The translations under genes were made by a program, and so were the position numbers. The notes beneath the pieces are model-generated. The model worked only from the letters and a program-made list of their open reading frames with translations, ran no database searches and was not told the origin of the DNA. This document shows, one piece after another, positions 1 through 6,979 of a stretch of 19,996 nucleotides of DNA (position 1 is its first letter; each line of letters opens with the position of its first letter). The DNA comes from JBGSUZ01 sp043770095 (GTDB lineage Bacteria > Bacillota > Clostridia > Peptostreptococcales > Acidaminobacteraceae): NCBI GenBank assembly GCA_043770095.1, contig JAYVIR010000080.1, positions 1 through 19,996 on the forward strand. The letters are read 5' to 3'.

Positions 1-178
1 TGTATCGGCACGCAAGTTTTATGCCATAATGGTATACGATTGAAATAATTGAATCAAATAATACTCATATATGTAAAGTACACCCAAACCGCAGAGAAGT
101 TTTTTAACTCTTTTGCCATATAGACTAATTAAAAAACGGTAGTTGCTGTTGGTAATCCATAAATTTCTTGGAATAGGG

Positions 179-184
179 TATAAT
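179..184 (+). promoter_or_regulatory. Probable -10 element of the decarboxylase operon
   Basis: A perfect TATAAT lies 56 nt before the first small ORF. No good -35 hexamer sits at 16-18 bp (TTGGTA and TTGCTG are too far upstream), so this is only half a promoter by inspection. The first 178 bases hold no convincing gene. An in-frame 15-codon tail ending in TAA at 46-48 could be the end of an upstream gene, and a weak AGTT/AACT hairpin with a T-run at about 93-114 could be its terminator, but neither can be proved from this window. Confidence 0.45.
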
Positions 185-240
185 GATTTATACAGAATTT
201 ATAGCGGTGGAAATTTAAAACAAGAAGTGGGGGGAGAAAA

Positions 241-333
241 ATGAATTCATTTATGCAAATTGGCCTTATTGTGTTGCTAAGCATTGTAATTGCTATTATC
301 TTTGTCCGAAATATCCGCAAAGAATTAAAATAA
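241..333 (+). CDS. 30-aa single-helix membrane microprotein
   Basis: This small ORF (MNSFMQIGLIVLLSIVIAII, then a basic tail FVRNIRKELK) starts with ATG behind a strong GGGGGAG ribosome binding site 5 nt upstream. It is almost entirely one hydrophobic helix (about residues 5-22) followed by positive charges, which predicts a single membrane segment with the C-terminus in the cytoplasm. It lies 20 nt before a second tiny membrane ORF and in the same operon as a Na+-pump decarboxylase beta subunit, so it may be an accessory subunit of that pump. I do not recognise a named family. Translation is likely from the binding site, composition and spacing, but the function is inferred from position only. 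Confidence 0.6.
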   Translation: MNSFMQIGLIVLLSIVIAIIFVRNIRKELK

Positions 334-353
334 GTGAAAAAGGGGGATGGAAA

Positions 354-485
354 ATGGGAAATGATATTTTAGTCGCACTTCAAATCTACGGTATTGGGAT
401 TGTAATCGCGACCGTAATTGCCGCAATGATTAAGGGACTGACAACAATCCTAAGAAAACATGCTTTAAAAAATAAGCCTAATTAA
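354..485 (+). CDS. 43-aa OadG-like small membrane subunit
   Basis: The ORF encodes one hydrophobic segment (about residues 5-28, MGNDILVALQIYGIGIVIAT...) followed by a basic tail rich in lysine and arginine. ATG 354 follows an AGGGGG binding site; an ATG at 347 is out of frame. It ends 18 nt before the beta-subunit gene. Na+-translocating decarboxylases (oxaloacetate, methylmalonyl-CoA, glutaconyl-CoA) carry a small gamma or delta subunit with one N-terminal helix that helps assemble the complex, and shortened OadG-related proteins occur beside beta subunits. The position and topology fit that role. At 43 aa it lacks the longer soluble tail of classical OadG, so the assignment is by analogy. 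Confidence 0.65.
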   Translation: MGNDILVALQIYGIGIVIATVIAAMIKGLTTILRKHALKNKPN

Positions 486-503
486 TAAAAGGAGAATGAG
501 TTT

Positions 504-1712
504 ATGAATTTTTTGCACCTTTTTCAAGGAATAGAAACACTTTTTTATCAGGAACCAATCATAGCTTTTGCAAGAATTGCACTTATTCTTTTAGGCGTAT
601 TACTCGTATATTTAGGTAAAAAGAACATTCTTGAGCCGTTAGTTATGATTCCAATGGGATTTGGCATGTCTGCCGTTAACTCGGGTGTCCTCTTTCTTGA
701 GGCAAACAAAATAGGCACTATCTTCATTGATCCGATGGTTACCGATACCAATGAATTGATGAACGTTCTTCAGATTGATTGGCTTCAACCAATTTACACC
801 TTCATGTTTAGTAATGGATTGATAGCCTGCCTTGTATTCATGGGCATTGGCGTTATTTCAGATATTGGCAGTGTTTTAAAATATCCTTTTACGAGCATGT
901 TGATTGCTATGTGTGCAGAGCTTGGCACCATTGCGACATTCCCAATTGCGAAGCTCTTTGGGCTTACAAATGGTGAAGCTGCTGCAGTTGCAATCATTGG
1001 AACTGCAGATGGTCCAATGGTTCTCTATACATCGCTGATGCTTGCAAAAAATCTTTTTGTACCAATTACGATTGTCGCTTATCTCTATCTAAGTCTTACT
1101 TATGGTGGGTATCCCTATTTGATTCGACTTTTGATTCCTAAGAAATATAGAGCGATTGCTGTCAAAACTACACCGGATCCACACAGTATATCGTCTAGTG
1201 AAAAACTTATTTTTGCTGTTGTTGCCAATGTACTTCTTTGTCTTCTCTTCCCAGTGGCATCGCCTCTGTTTGTGTCGTTCTTCCTCGGAATTGCGATTCG
1301 TGAGTCTGGCATGACGAAGTATTCTAAATTGATTGAAGACGTATTCCTTTACGGCGCAACGTTCTTCCTTGGCCTTATGCTTGGCGTTCTTTGTGAAGCC
1401 AGCACAATCCTTAATCCTAAAATTCTGATCTTATTGGTTTTAGGCATGTTGGCATTGTTGCTTTCTGGTATAGGAGGCATCCTTGGCGGTTATCTTGTTT
1501 ACTTTATCAACGGAAAGAATTACAATCCTGTTATAGGTATTGCAGGCGTGTCTTGTGTTCCAACAACTGCGAAGGTTGCTCAGAAGGAAGTTCAAAAGGC
1601 TAATAAGTACGCCTTTGTTCTCCAGCATGCGATGGGCGCTAATATTTGCGGCGTTATTACCTCGGCAATTCTGACAGGGGTTTACGTGACCATGATTCCT
1701 CTGTTAAAATAA
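504..1712 (+). CDS. Na+-translocating decarboxylase beta subunit
   Basis: This is a 402-aa polytopic membrane protein of the OadB/GcdB/MmdB family. The beta subunit decarboxylates carboxybiotin and couples the step to Na+ export. Visible family motifs are FMGIGVISDIG (D120), IIGTADGP (164-171, D169) and NPVIGIAGVSCVP (341 onward). D169, N341 and S350 correspond in order to Klebsiella OadB D203, N373 and S382, with the same nine-residue gap between the last two, so the Na+/proton site looks intact. The length is close to the usual 375-435 aa. It has a GGAG binding site and follows two tiny membrane ORFs; a thioesterase follows 48 nt downstream. The carboxyltransferase and biotin-carrier genes are not in the window, so the substrate acid cannot be told. 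The beta assignment is firm; oadB, gcdB and mmdB cannot be separated. Confidence 0.92.
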   Translation: MNFLHLFQGIETLFYQEPIIAFARIALILLGVLLVYLGKKNILEPLVMIPMGFGMSAVNSGVLFLEANKIGTIFIDPMVTDTNELMNVLQIDWLQPIYTFMFSNGLIACLVFMGIGVISDIGSVLKYPFTSMLIAMCAELGTIATFPIAKLFGLTNGEAAAVAIIGTADGPMVLYTSLMLAKNLFVPITIVAYLYLSLTYGGYPYLIRLLIPKKYRAIAVKTTPDPHSISSSEKLIFAVVANVLLCLLFPVASPLFVSFFLGIAIRESGMTKYSKLIEDVFLYGATFFLGLMLGVLCEASTILNPKILILLVLGMLALLLSGIGGILGGYLVYFINGKNYNPVIGIAGVSCVPTTAKVAQKEVQKANKYAFVLQHAMGANICGVITSAILTGVYVTMIPLLK

Positions 1713-1760
1713 TGTAATGCAGTGCATTTCATAATTTAGATTGAAACGGGAGGAGAAAAT

Positions 1761-2174
1761 ATGATAGACCACAAAATTACCAAAGGTATGTCCATCATTT
1801 ACAACCGAGAAATCAGCTCTGGTGATACAGCTACAGGATTTGGATCTGGTGTTCTAGATTACTTGCTGTCTACGCCTGCAATCGTTAGCATGGTTATTGA
1901 AGGCTCTATTAAACTTTTGGACCAGTTGGTTCCATCAGACTACATCACGGTAGGCGGAAAGATTGAAATTACGCATGAGAAACCTACTTTACTCGGAGAG
2001 TCAGTACACATTGTTCTGACTGTTGAAGAAGTCGATGGCGATAGAATCGTCTTAGATGCCGCTGTACATGACCATGTTGGTGTGGTTGCCAGAGGCAAGC
2101 ATGAACGGTTTATAGTCAACAGCGAAAAGTTGATGGCGGCAGCCTATGCTCGATTGGGCAGAGATGAAATCTAA
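1761..2174 (+). CDS. FlK-like hotdog-fold acyl-CoA thioesterase
   Basis: The 137-aa protein resembles the predicted thioesterase family that includes fluoroacetyl-CoA thioesterase FlK. It has the STPAIVSMVIEGS helix, the TVGGKIEITHEKPT strand and the conserved end HDHVGVVARGKHERFIV. The probable catalytic set is T38, E47 and H72. The T-to-H distance (34) equals that of FlK T42/H76, while E47 sits one residue further along than FlK E50, matching the second glutamate of the family. The start has a strong GGGAGGAG site. It follows the decarboxylase beta gene by 48 nt and precedes a terminator, so it probably belongs to that operon and may hydrolyse an acyl-CoA made or used by the same pathway. 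The specific acyl group is unknown. Confidence 0.8.
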   Translation: MIDHKITKGMSIIYNREISSGDTATGFGSGVLDYLLSTPAIVSMVIEGSIKLLDQLVPSDYITVGGKIEITHEKPTLLGESVHIVLTVEEVDGDRIVLDAAVHDHVGVVARGKHERFIVNSEKLMAAAYARLGRDEI

Positions 2175-2205
2175 CGTATTCAACCATTTTTAAACGTGAC
2201 ACATA

Positions 2206-2251
2206 AAAGCCCTCTTATAGAGATTCTTCTTCTTTTGAGGGCTTTCTTTTT
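2206..2251 (+). terminator. Rho-independent terminator after the thioesterase gene
   Basis: The arms AAAGCCCTC (2206-2214) and GAGGGCTTT (2237-2245) form a 9-bp stem around a 22-nt loop, followed by CTTTTTAT. It closes the decarboxylase operon. The DMT transporter starts 35 nt further on with its own binding site and no obvious promoter, so some read-through is possible. Confidence 0.75.
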
Positions 2252-2286
2252 ATCCAACAAGCTTATGGCAGGAAAGGGGCAGGCAT

Positions 2287-3198
2287 ATGAGAAAGTTAAA
2301 AGGAGAAGCATTACTCCTAATCACAGCATTTATTTGGGGTACTTCATTTATTTCGCAAAAAGTGGGGATGAATTACATACAGCCATTTACATTCGGTGCA
2401 TCAAGATTTTTACTAGGTGCGCTAGGACTAGTAATGGTAATAATGATGTTTGATGCCATTAGCAATAAGAATGCAACAAAGTCTGGTATACCAAAACAAA
2501 ATAAACTTAGAACAAAAGACCTTTTAGTAGGCGGAACACTTTGCGGTGTCGCATTATTCTTTGGTGCTTCCTTTCAGCAGTGGGGAATTGTAGAGACTAC
2601 GGTCGGAAAGGCTGGTTTTATTACTGCGCTTTATATTTTGCTTGTGCCAATATTTGGACTTTTCATGCATAAAAGAGTAGGCCTTTTTACTTGGATTGGC
2701 GTTGGCATTGCTGTAATAGGACTCTATTTACTATGTGTCAAAGAAGGCTTTAGCGTAGAAAGAGGCGACATCATCGTCTTGATTGGGACTATTTTTTGGG
2801 CGCTTCAGATTATTATTGTCGATCTGTTTACAGAGACGACAGATGGTATGAAACTTTCCTGCGTTCAGTTTATAGTGGCAGGACTTTTATCTGCAGTTGC
2901 AGCGTTTGTATTTGAAACACCTAAGTTGAGTGCCATTATCGACTGTTCGGGACCAATCCTTTATACGGCGATTATGGTCGTTGGGGTTGCATACACGCTG
3001 CAAATTATTGGGCAAAAATCAACACCGCCTACCGTGGCAGCCATTATTTTGAGTTTGGAATCTGTATTTGCGGTTTTGAGTGGTGCATTCTTCTTGGGAG
3101 AAACGATGAATGGGCGCGAATTGAGTGGGTGTGTCCTAGTTTTTGTAGCAGTTCTATTAACGCAGTTTAAGCCAAAAGGGCTTAAAGAAGAACATTAA
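2287..3198 (+). CDS. EamA/DMT-family transporter (drug/metabolite exporter)
   Basis: The protein has 303 aa with about ten hydrophobic segments arranged as two EamA repeats, the usual size and layout of the drug/metabolite transporter superfamily (RhaT/YdcZ-like permeases). The first repeat opens with AFIWGTSFISQKVG and PFTFGASRFLLGAL, and the second carries GTIFWALQIIIVD and the typical SLESVFAVLSGAFFLGE end signature. The family exports amino acids or other small metabolites at the cytoplasmic membrane; the substrate cannot be read from sequence. ATG 2287 has an AAAGGGG site 7 nt upstream. It sits between two terminator/promoter boundaries and seems to be a single-gene unit. Confidence 0.9.
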   Translation: MRKLKGEALLLITAFIWGTSFISQKVGMNYIQPFTFGASRFLLGALGLVMVIMMFDAISNKNATKSGIPKQNKLRTKDLLVGGTLCGVALFFGASFQQWGIVETTVGKAGFITALYILLVPIFGLFMHKRVGLFTWIGVGIAVIGLYLLCVKEGFSVERGDIIVLIGTIFWALQIIIVDLFTETTDGMKLSCVQFIVAGLLSAVAAFVFETPKLSAIIDCSGPILYTAIMVVGVAYTLQIIGQKSTPPTVAAIILSLESVFAVLSGAFFLGETMNGRELSGCVLVFVAVLLTQFKPKGLKEEH

Positions 3199-3251
3199 AT
3201 GAGACTTATTTTCAAAATGCCGTTTCAAACCCACTTTTACTAGTCAACATA

Positions 3252-3260
3252 TGCTATAAT
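3252..3260 (+). promoter_or_regulatory. Extended -10 promoter of the SH3-like small protein
   Basis: TGCTATAAT is a perfect extended -10 element (TG-N-TATAAT). The -35 region is poor (TTTTAC-like, too close), which is usual for extended -10 promoters. It lies 50 nt before the start of the 82-aa gene. Confidence 0.6.
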
Positions 3261-3309
3261 TGAAAAAGTGATTAGTCAATTTACTATAGGGCGGAGAAAA
3301 GGTGTAGAG

Positions 3310-3558
3310 ATGAATATAATAGGTGAAGTTGTAAAGCATAAGTCTTTTGGTATTGGCAAAATCATTGAATTTAAAGAGCAACGCATTAGCATTAAATTTG
3401 AAACGTCTACAGACATCAAGAAATTCAATTACCCAGAATCAATTGGCAGTTTTTTAGAACTTGATAACGCCAAATTGTATGATAAGGTATTAGAAAATCA
3501 GATTATCTTTGCGTTGACAGATGCGAAGTATAAACGGTTAAACGTTGTAAAAGGCTAA
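3310..3558 (+). CDS. Small SH3/Tudor-like domain protein
   Basis: I place the start at ATG 3310 (82 aa), because AAAAGG lies 7 nt upstream; a longer reading frame exists upstream but its ATG has no binding site. The N-terminal half (GEVVKHKSFGIGKIIEF then KIKFET-like strands and FNYPESIGSFLEL) matches the pattern G-x-V-x-H-x-x-FG-x-G-x-V seen in the SH3/Tudor-like domain at the C-terminus of PcrA/UvrD helicases and in many stand-alone small proteins of Firmicutes. In PcrA this domain contacts RNA polymerase. Whether this free domain does the same is unknown. It is monocistronic, with its own promoter and a strong terminator. Confidence 0.7.
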   Translation: MNIIGEVVKHKSFGIGKIIEFKEQRISIKFETSTDIKKFNYPESIGSFLELDNAKLYDKVLENQIIFALTDAKYKRLNVVKG

Positions 3559-3578
3559 AATTAATAGTGCTGATTATT

Positions 3579-3620
3579 AAAAGGAACTCAATGACCGAAA
3601 ACGGTTATTGAGTTCCTTTT
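3579..3620. terminator. Bidirectional terminator, 19-bp stem
   Basis: The arms 3579-3597 and 3602-3620 pair along all 19 positions (one G-U) around a 4-nt AAAA loop, with A-runs on one side and T-runs on the other. It can end transcription of both the plus-strand small protein gene (ends 3558) and the minus-strand cupin gene (ends 3630). Confidence 0.9.
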
Positions 3621-3629
3621 TTGAGCTAT

Positions 3630-4160
3630 TTACCCATTAGATTGATCAAGGTAGCCATCTCGAAGAATCTGGTATTCGCCAGTCTCAGTATTCAAGTCGT
3701 AGATATTGAAATTTGTCTTTACGTCGAAACCTGTATGGTGAACAGCAAGGTTGACAGAGGCTGAACCATTGTCTCCGCTCACAATCCTGTGAAATACACC
3801 GGTAGGCCATACTAGAACTGCGCCACCCTCAAAAATACAAACACCATTTTTAAAAATTTTATCTGGATAAACGGTAAAATGCTCAACTCGTCCATGTTCT
3901 TTTGTATAGATATCTACATCTCGCTTGCCAAAGAGAACCAGTAAATTATCCTCTTGATGTGAGTGCATGTACCAAGGTTTTTCAACACCTGCAAGCGGGC
4001 CAGGTGAAACAGCGCCGTTGGTATGCAGGACTCTGTCAATAGAGTCGATATGGGCAATGGCATCCATCGGATACAGATCGAAGGTTACGCCTTCTGTTTT
4101 TCTAAATGGATTTAATGCAATGATTTGGTATAAACCTTTTACTTCTTCTATGATTTTCAT
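3630..4160 (-). CDS. Cupin-domain protein
   Basis: The 176-aa protein has a single cupin barrel in the middle. Motif 1 is MHSHQEDNLLVLFGKRD with probable metal ligands H66, H68 and D71 (or E70). Motif 2 is GAVLVWPTGVFHRIVSG with ligand H124, matching G-x5-P-x-G-x2-H. It is likely a metal-dependent enzyme or small-molecule binding protein of the cytoplasm. The residues outside the barrel do not point to a specific family for me, and no pathway neighbour is adjacent (a homoserine dehydrogenase lies divergently). The start has an AGGAGG site 9 nt upstream (plus strand 4170-4175). It converges on the SH3-like gene through a shared terminator. Confidence 0.75.
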   Translation of the reverse strand: MKIIEEVKGLYQIIALNPFRKTEGVTFDLYPMDAIAHIDSIDRVLHTNGAVSPGPLAGVEKPWYMHSHQEDNLLVLFGKRDVDIYTKEHGRVEHFTVYPDKIFKNGVCIFEGGAVLVWPTGVFHRIVSGDNGSASVNLAVHHTGFDVKTNFNIYDLNTETGEYQILRDGYLDQSNG

Positions 4161-4304
4161 GTATGAAGCCTCCTATTGGGAATGATTGGATAGGCTATAA
4201 GAACAACCTACTTATACATATTCTATCATGAGATAGCGTTATCCTTTTTAATTAAGATAAAAAAATATTTTTGTATTTCAGTAGTCCACCATGGGCAGTC
4301 GAAG

Positions 4305-4333
4305 TTGTTCAAGCTTTGAAACAGTGATATCAT
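4305..4333 (+). promoter_or_regulatory. Possible promoter of the homoserine dehydrogenase gene
   Basis: TTGTTC (4305-4310) and TATCAT (4328-4333) are separated by 17 bp, 37 nt before the ATG. The -35 is a weak match and the -10 a good one. Confidence 0.4.
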
Positions 4334-4370
4334 TAAGCAATCAAATGAATATTTAGGGGGATTATAAACC

Positions 4371-5402
4371 ATGAAAATTATAAACATTTGTCTCATAGGG
4401 TTTGGAAATGCCAGTAAGGCATTTTGTAAAATGCTTTTAGAGAAAAATACTGACCTACAAACAATAGTGGGATATGAAGTCAAAATAACGGCAATCGCCA
4501 CTCGGTCAAAAGGCTCGCTGCTTAATCTAAACGGCATTGATTTACAGGCAGCGCTTGAGTGCGTGTCTAAAAATGAGACATTAAGTGGCTATAGCGAAGA
4601 TGCTGTCGATTTGGATACAAAAGCTTTAATCAAGGTGTCTAAGGCGGATGTTTTGATTGAGCTAAGCGCTTTATCCATTCAAGATGGGCAGCCTGCAATG
4701 TCTTACATTGAAACGGCTTTTGATCTTAAGATGCATGTGATTACTGGAAATAAAGGGCCTATTGCCTGGGATTTTCATCGCTTAAAAAATATTGCCACTG
4801 AAAATGGGCTTGAGTTTTTATATGAGACGACAGTCATGGACGGAGCGCCAATTTTTAATATGGTGAAGTATACGCTTCCTGGTTGTAAAGTGGTTTCGTT
4901 CAAAGGCATTTTAAATTCGACGACCAATTTTATTATTGAAGAAATGGAAAAGGGAAACACCTATGAAAGTGCTGTGAAAGAAGCGCAGTTACGAGGGTTT
5001 GCGGAGGCGGATCCGTCTTTAGATGTGGATGGTTGGGATGCAGCGGCTAAAACAGCTGCATTAGCCAATGTGCTGATGGACGCAAGCCTTACGCCAGTAG
5101 AGATAGCTAGGCAAGGCGTTGGTCAAATGACGATAGAGGAGATTGAAGATGCGCGAAAAGTGGGTAAAAAGATTAAACTTTTATGTGAAGGGTTTGTTGA
5201 AAATGGTGTCGTAAGAGGCAGGGTAACACCCACCTTAATTCCGATGACCGATTTGTTTGCGACTATCGATGCAACGTCTTCAGTACTTGCCATTACAACG
5301 GATTTGATGGGTGAGGTCATTATGGTTGAGAAAAATCCTGAGATTGAACAAACCGCCTATGGGATTTATAGTGATTTGCTGACGTTGTTAAAAAGTGTTT
5401 AA
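4371..5402 (+). CDS. hom: Homoserine dehydrogenase, short form without ACT domain
   Basis: The protein of 343 aa should reduce aspartate semialdehyde to homoserine with NAD(P)H, on the way to threonine, isoleucine and methionine. The N-terminal nucleotide-binding loop reads GFGNAS (10-15), so the third glycine of the usual GxGxxG is a serine. The nicotinamide-pocket motif NKGP, then TVMDGAPIFN and the substrate segment LNSTTNFII follow. Catalytic-region residues E212, D218, D223 and K227 in AEADPSLDVDGWDAAAK match yeast E208, D214, D219 and K223 with identical spacing. There is no C-terminal ACT domain, so feedback control by threonine through ACT is not expected. AGGGGG precedes the ATG by 10 nt. 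It stands alone, away from other threonine genes, which leaves room for a related but distinct dehydrogenase role. Confidence 0.82.
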   Translation: MKIINICLIGFGNASKAFCKMLLEKNTDLQTIVGYEVKITAIATRSKGSLLNLNGIDLQAALECVSKNETLSGYSEDAVDLDTKALIKVSKADVLIELSALSIQDGQPAMSYIETAFDLKMHVITGNKGPIAWDFHRLKNIATENGLEFLYETTVMDGAPIFNMVKYTLPGCKVVSFKGILNSTTNFIIEEMEKGNTYESAVKEAQLRGFAEADPSLDVDGWDAAAKTAALANVLMDASLTPVEIARQGVGQMTIEEIEDARKVGKKIKLLCEGFVENGVVRGRVTPTLIPMTDLFATIDATSSVLAITTDLMGEVIMVEKNPEIEQTAYGIYSDLLTLLKSV

Positions 5403-5437
5403 AATATTGAGTCTCAAGTTACAATTCGAGTTTTAAA

Positions 5438-5466
5438 TTGAGTTTTGTTCATTATAGTGATATTCT
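5438..5466 (+). promoter_or_regulatory. Possible promoter of the rRNA methyltransferase operon
   Basis: TTGAGT (5438-5443) and TATTCT (5461-5466) are spaced 17 bp; an overlapping alternative is TTGTTC (5445-5450) with TATAAG (5467-5472) at 16 bp. Either places the transcript start about 60 nt before the gene. No clear terminator for the preceding gene was found in this gap. Confidence 0.4.
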
Positions 5467-5539
5467 TATAAGCTGAGATAGTTAAGAGCACTACCGATAT
5501 AAGTCGGAATTGAAAACTGGGATTTGGAGGATTCATCTA

Positions 5540-6433
5540 ATGAAAAAAAAATCCAGCATTATAAAATGCCCGGTATGTGAAAAAGAACTTTTTAAAATAG
5601 AGCAGCACCGCTTATTCCGATGTGAAAAGAATCATACTTTTGATTTGGCAAAGGAAGGCTATATAAACCTCCTGCTGATTCAAGATATGAAAAGCAAGAA
5701 TCCAGGCGATTCAAAAGAAATGGTAGACTCTAGACAAAAGTTTTTAGCGAAGGGCTTTTACCGTAAAATTTCAAGTAAAATCAATGAAACGATTGCAGAT
5801 TTGCTTAAAGCTCAATCGGATCAGAGTCTTAATCTACTAGATATGGGCTGCGGAGAAGGTTATTATTTTGACCGCTTGATCAAGCATTTAAAGTTGAAGA
5901 GTGCCAATTATTATGGATTAGACATTTCAAAGAGTGCGATCAAGACCGCCAGCAAACAAAATGACAAAGCACTTTGGATGGTTGGAAATAGTTTCTTCAC
6001 GCCATTTAAAGACCATTCTCTGGATTGCATCTTATCTGTATTTAGTCCCATTGACATGAAAGAATGCAAACGTCTATTAAAAGAGGATGGCGTGTTGGTG
6101 CGCGTTTTCCCTGAAACAAATCATTTAATGCAACTCAAAGAAGTCATTTATCCTGAAATTAAGGTGAAGGAATATGAACAGTATCTAAGCGATTTTACTG
6201 CTTTAGAAGTGTGTAGCGTCAGCGAAGTGTCTTATGACATTGAACTCTCTAATGAAGATTTAGGGCGACTTCTTTTAATGACTCCACATTTTTGGCGTGT
6301 CAAAGAAGAAAATAAGGCGAAACTACTTGAAATGGACTCGATAGTGGTGACGATCAGCGTCACGGTTGGGGTATACAGGCCTAAGAAGACTAAAGAGAAA
6401 GTAAAAGCAAAATCAAATGGAGGAAAAAAATAA
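5540..6433 (+). CDS. RlmA-family 23S rRNA (guanine-N1) methyltransferase
   Basis: I start the gene at ATG 5540 (297 aa) because TTGGAGG lies 9 nt upstream; an in-frame ATG 30 nt earlier has no binding site. A zinc-binding N-terminus (C10, C13, C28, H32: CPVC ... CEKNHTFD) is followed by AKEGYINLL and a Rossmann methyltransferase domain with the SAM loop LLDMGCGEGYY (D101, G103, G105, G107). The order zinc finger, NHxFDxAKEGYxNLL, SAM domain is characteristic of RlmA(I)/RlmA(II, TlrB), which methylate G745 or G748 in the 23S rRNA exit tunnel region. G748 methylation by TlrB gives tylosin resistance; which base this one uses cannot be told. The C-terminus has a lysine-rich tail of about 20 residues. 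Its stop overlaps the next start (TAATG). Confidence 0.85.
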   Translation: MKKKSSIIKCPVCEKELFKIEQHRLFRCEKNHTFDLAKEGYINLLLIQDMKSKNPGDSKEMVDSRQKFLAKGFYRKISSKINETIADLLKAQSDQSLNLLDMGCGEGYYFDRLIKHLKLKSANYYGLDISKSAIKTASKQNDKALWMVGNSFFTPFKDHSLDCILSVFSPIDMKECKRLLKEDGVLVRVFPETNHLMQLKEVIYPEIKVKEYEQYLSDFTALEVCSVSEVSYDIELSNEDLGRLLLMTPHFWRVKEENKAKLLEMDSIVVTISVTVGVYRPKKTKEKVKAKSNGGKK

Positions 6434-6774
6434 TGTCGATTTTACCAAATTGTCCAAAATGCAAATCTGAATATACTTATGAGAGTGAAGGTTTATATAT
6501 CTGCCCCGAATGTGCACATGAATGGTCAATAAGCGGAGAAACTGAGCCTGTTGAAGAAAAGAAAATTTTTAAAGATGCCAATGGCAATGTCTTAGAAAAT
6601 GGAGATACGGTTACAGTCATCAAAGATCTTAAAGTTAAAGGCAGTTCATCAGTTCTCAAAATTGGTACTAAAGTCAAAAATATTCGTTTAGTCGATGGCG
6701 ATCATGACATCGATTGTAAAATAGAAGGCTTTGGTGCAATGCAATTAAAATCAGAATACGTTAAAAAAGGTTAA
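6433..6774 (+). CDS. yjdM: YjdM/PhnA-family zinc-ribbon protein
   Basis: The 113-aa protein has an N-terminal zinc ribbon (C7, C10, C24, C27 in CPKC and CPEC), then the YjdM-type domain with DANGNVLENGDTVTVIKDLKVKG and GTKVKNIRL, ending in the typical LKSEYVKK. Length and motifs match the PhnA/YjdM family, which is cytoplasmic and, despite the old name, is not a phosphonoacetate hydrolase; its role is unknown. The ATG shares one base with the upstream stop codon, and the binding site GGAGG lies inside the end of the methyltransferase gene, so translation is probably coupled. Confidence 0.88.
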   Translation: MSILPNCPKCKSEYTYESEGLYICPECAHEWSISGETEPVEEKKIFKDANGNVLENGDTVTVIKDLKVKGSSSVLKIGTKVKNIRLVDGDHDIDCKIEGFGAMQLKSEYVKKG

Positions 6775-6780
6775 TATGGA

Positions 6781-6811
6781 AAGGGAGCTACGTTGGTAGC
6801 TTCTTTTTTTG
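6781..6811 (+). terminator. Rho-independent terminator after yjdM
   Basis: The stem AAGGGAGCTAC (6781-6791) pairs with GTAGCTTCTTT (6796-6806) around a GTTG loop, with two G-U pairs, and runs into a seven-T tract. It ends the methyltransferase-yjdM transcript. Confidence 0.85.
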
Positions 6812-6893
6812 TCCTAAAAAAGAGCTTTTATATTATTTATAGTCCTAAAATAATACAAAATGTTAATTTAAGCTTAATATTTTGATAATACAA

Positions 6894-6923
6894 TTGGAAA
6901 ATATGGTATGATATACTTATAAT
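6894..6923 (+). promoter_or_regulatory. Promoter of the chemoreceptor gene
   Basis: TTGGAA (6894-6899) and a perfect TATAAT (6918-6923) are 18 bp apart, 57 nt before the ATG. A second possible pair, TTGATA (6882-6887) and TATGAT (6907-6912), has 19-bp spacing. No sigma-D (FliA)-type motif was seen. Confidence 0.55.
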
Positions 6924-6979
6924 ATAAGTTAAATAATTAACATTAGTGTCTAATTGGTAAAAAAGCAGGAGGTATATGC

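Noticed and set aside
93..114. Hairpin with T-run near the window start
   Set aside because: The stem is only four solid pairs plus a bulge, so it is too weak to call a terminator.
129..320. 63-codon minus-strand frame near the window start
   Set aside because: It overlaps the -10 element and the 30-aa ORF, which has a far better binding site and helix pattern.
2196..2453. 85-codon plus-strand frame overlapping the transporter gene
   Set aside because: It crosses the terminator and overlaps the EamA gene in another frame; no binding site.
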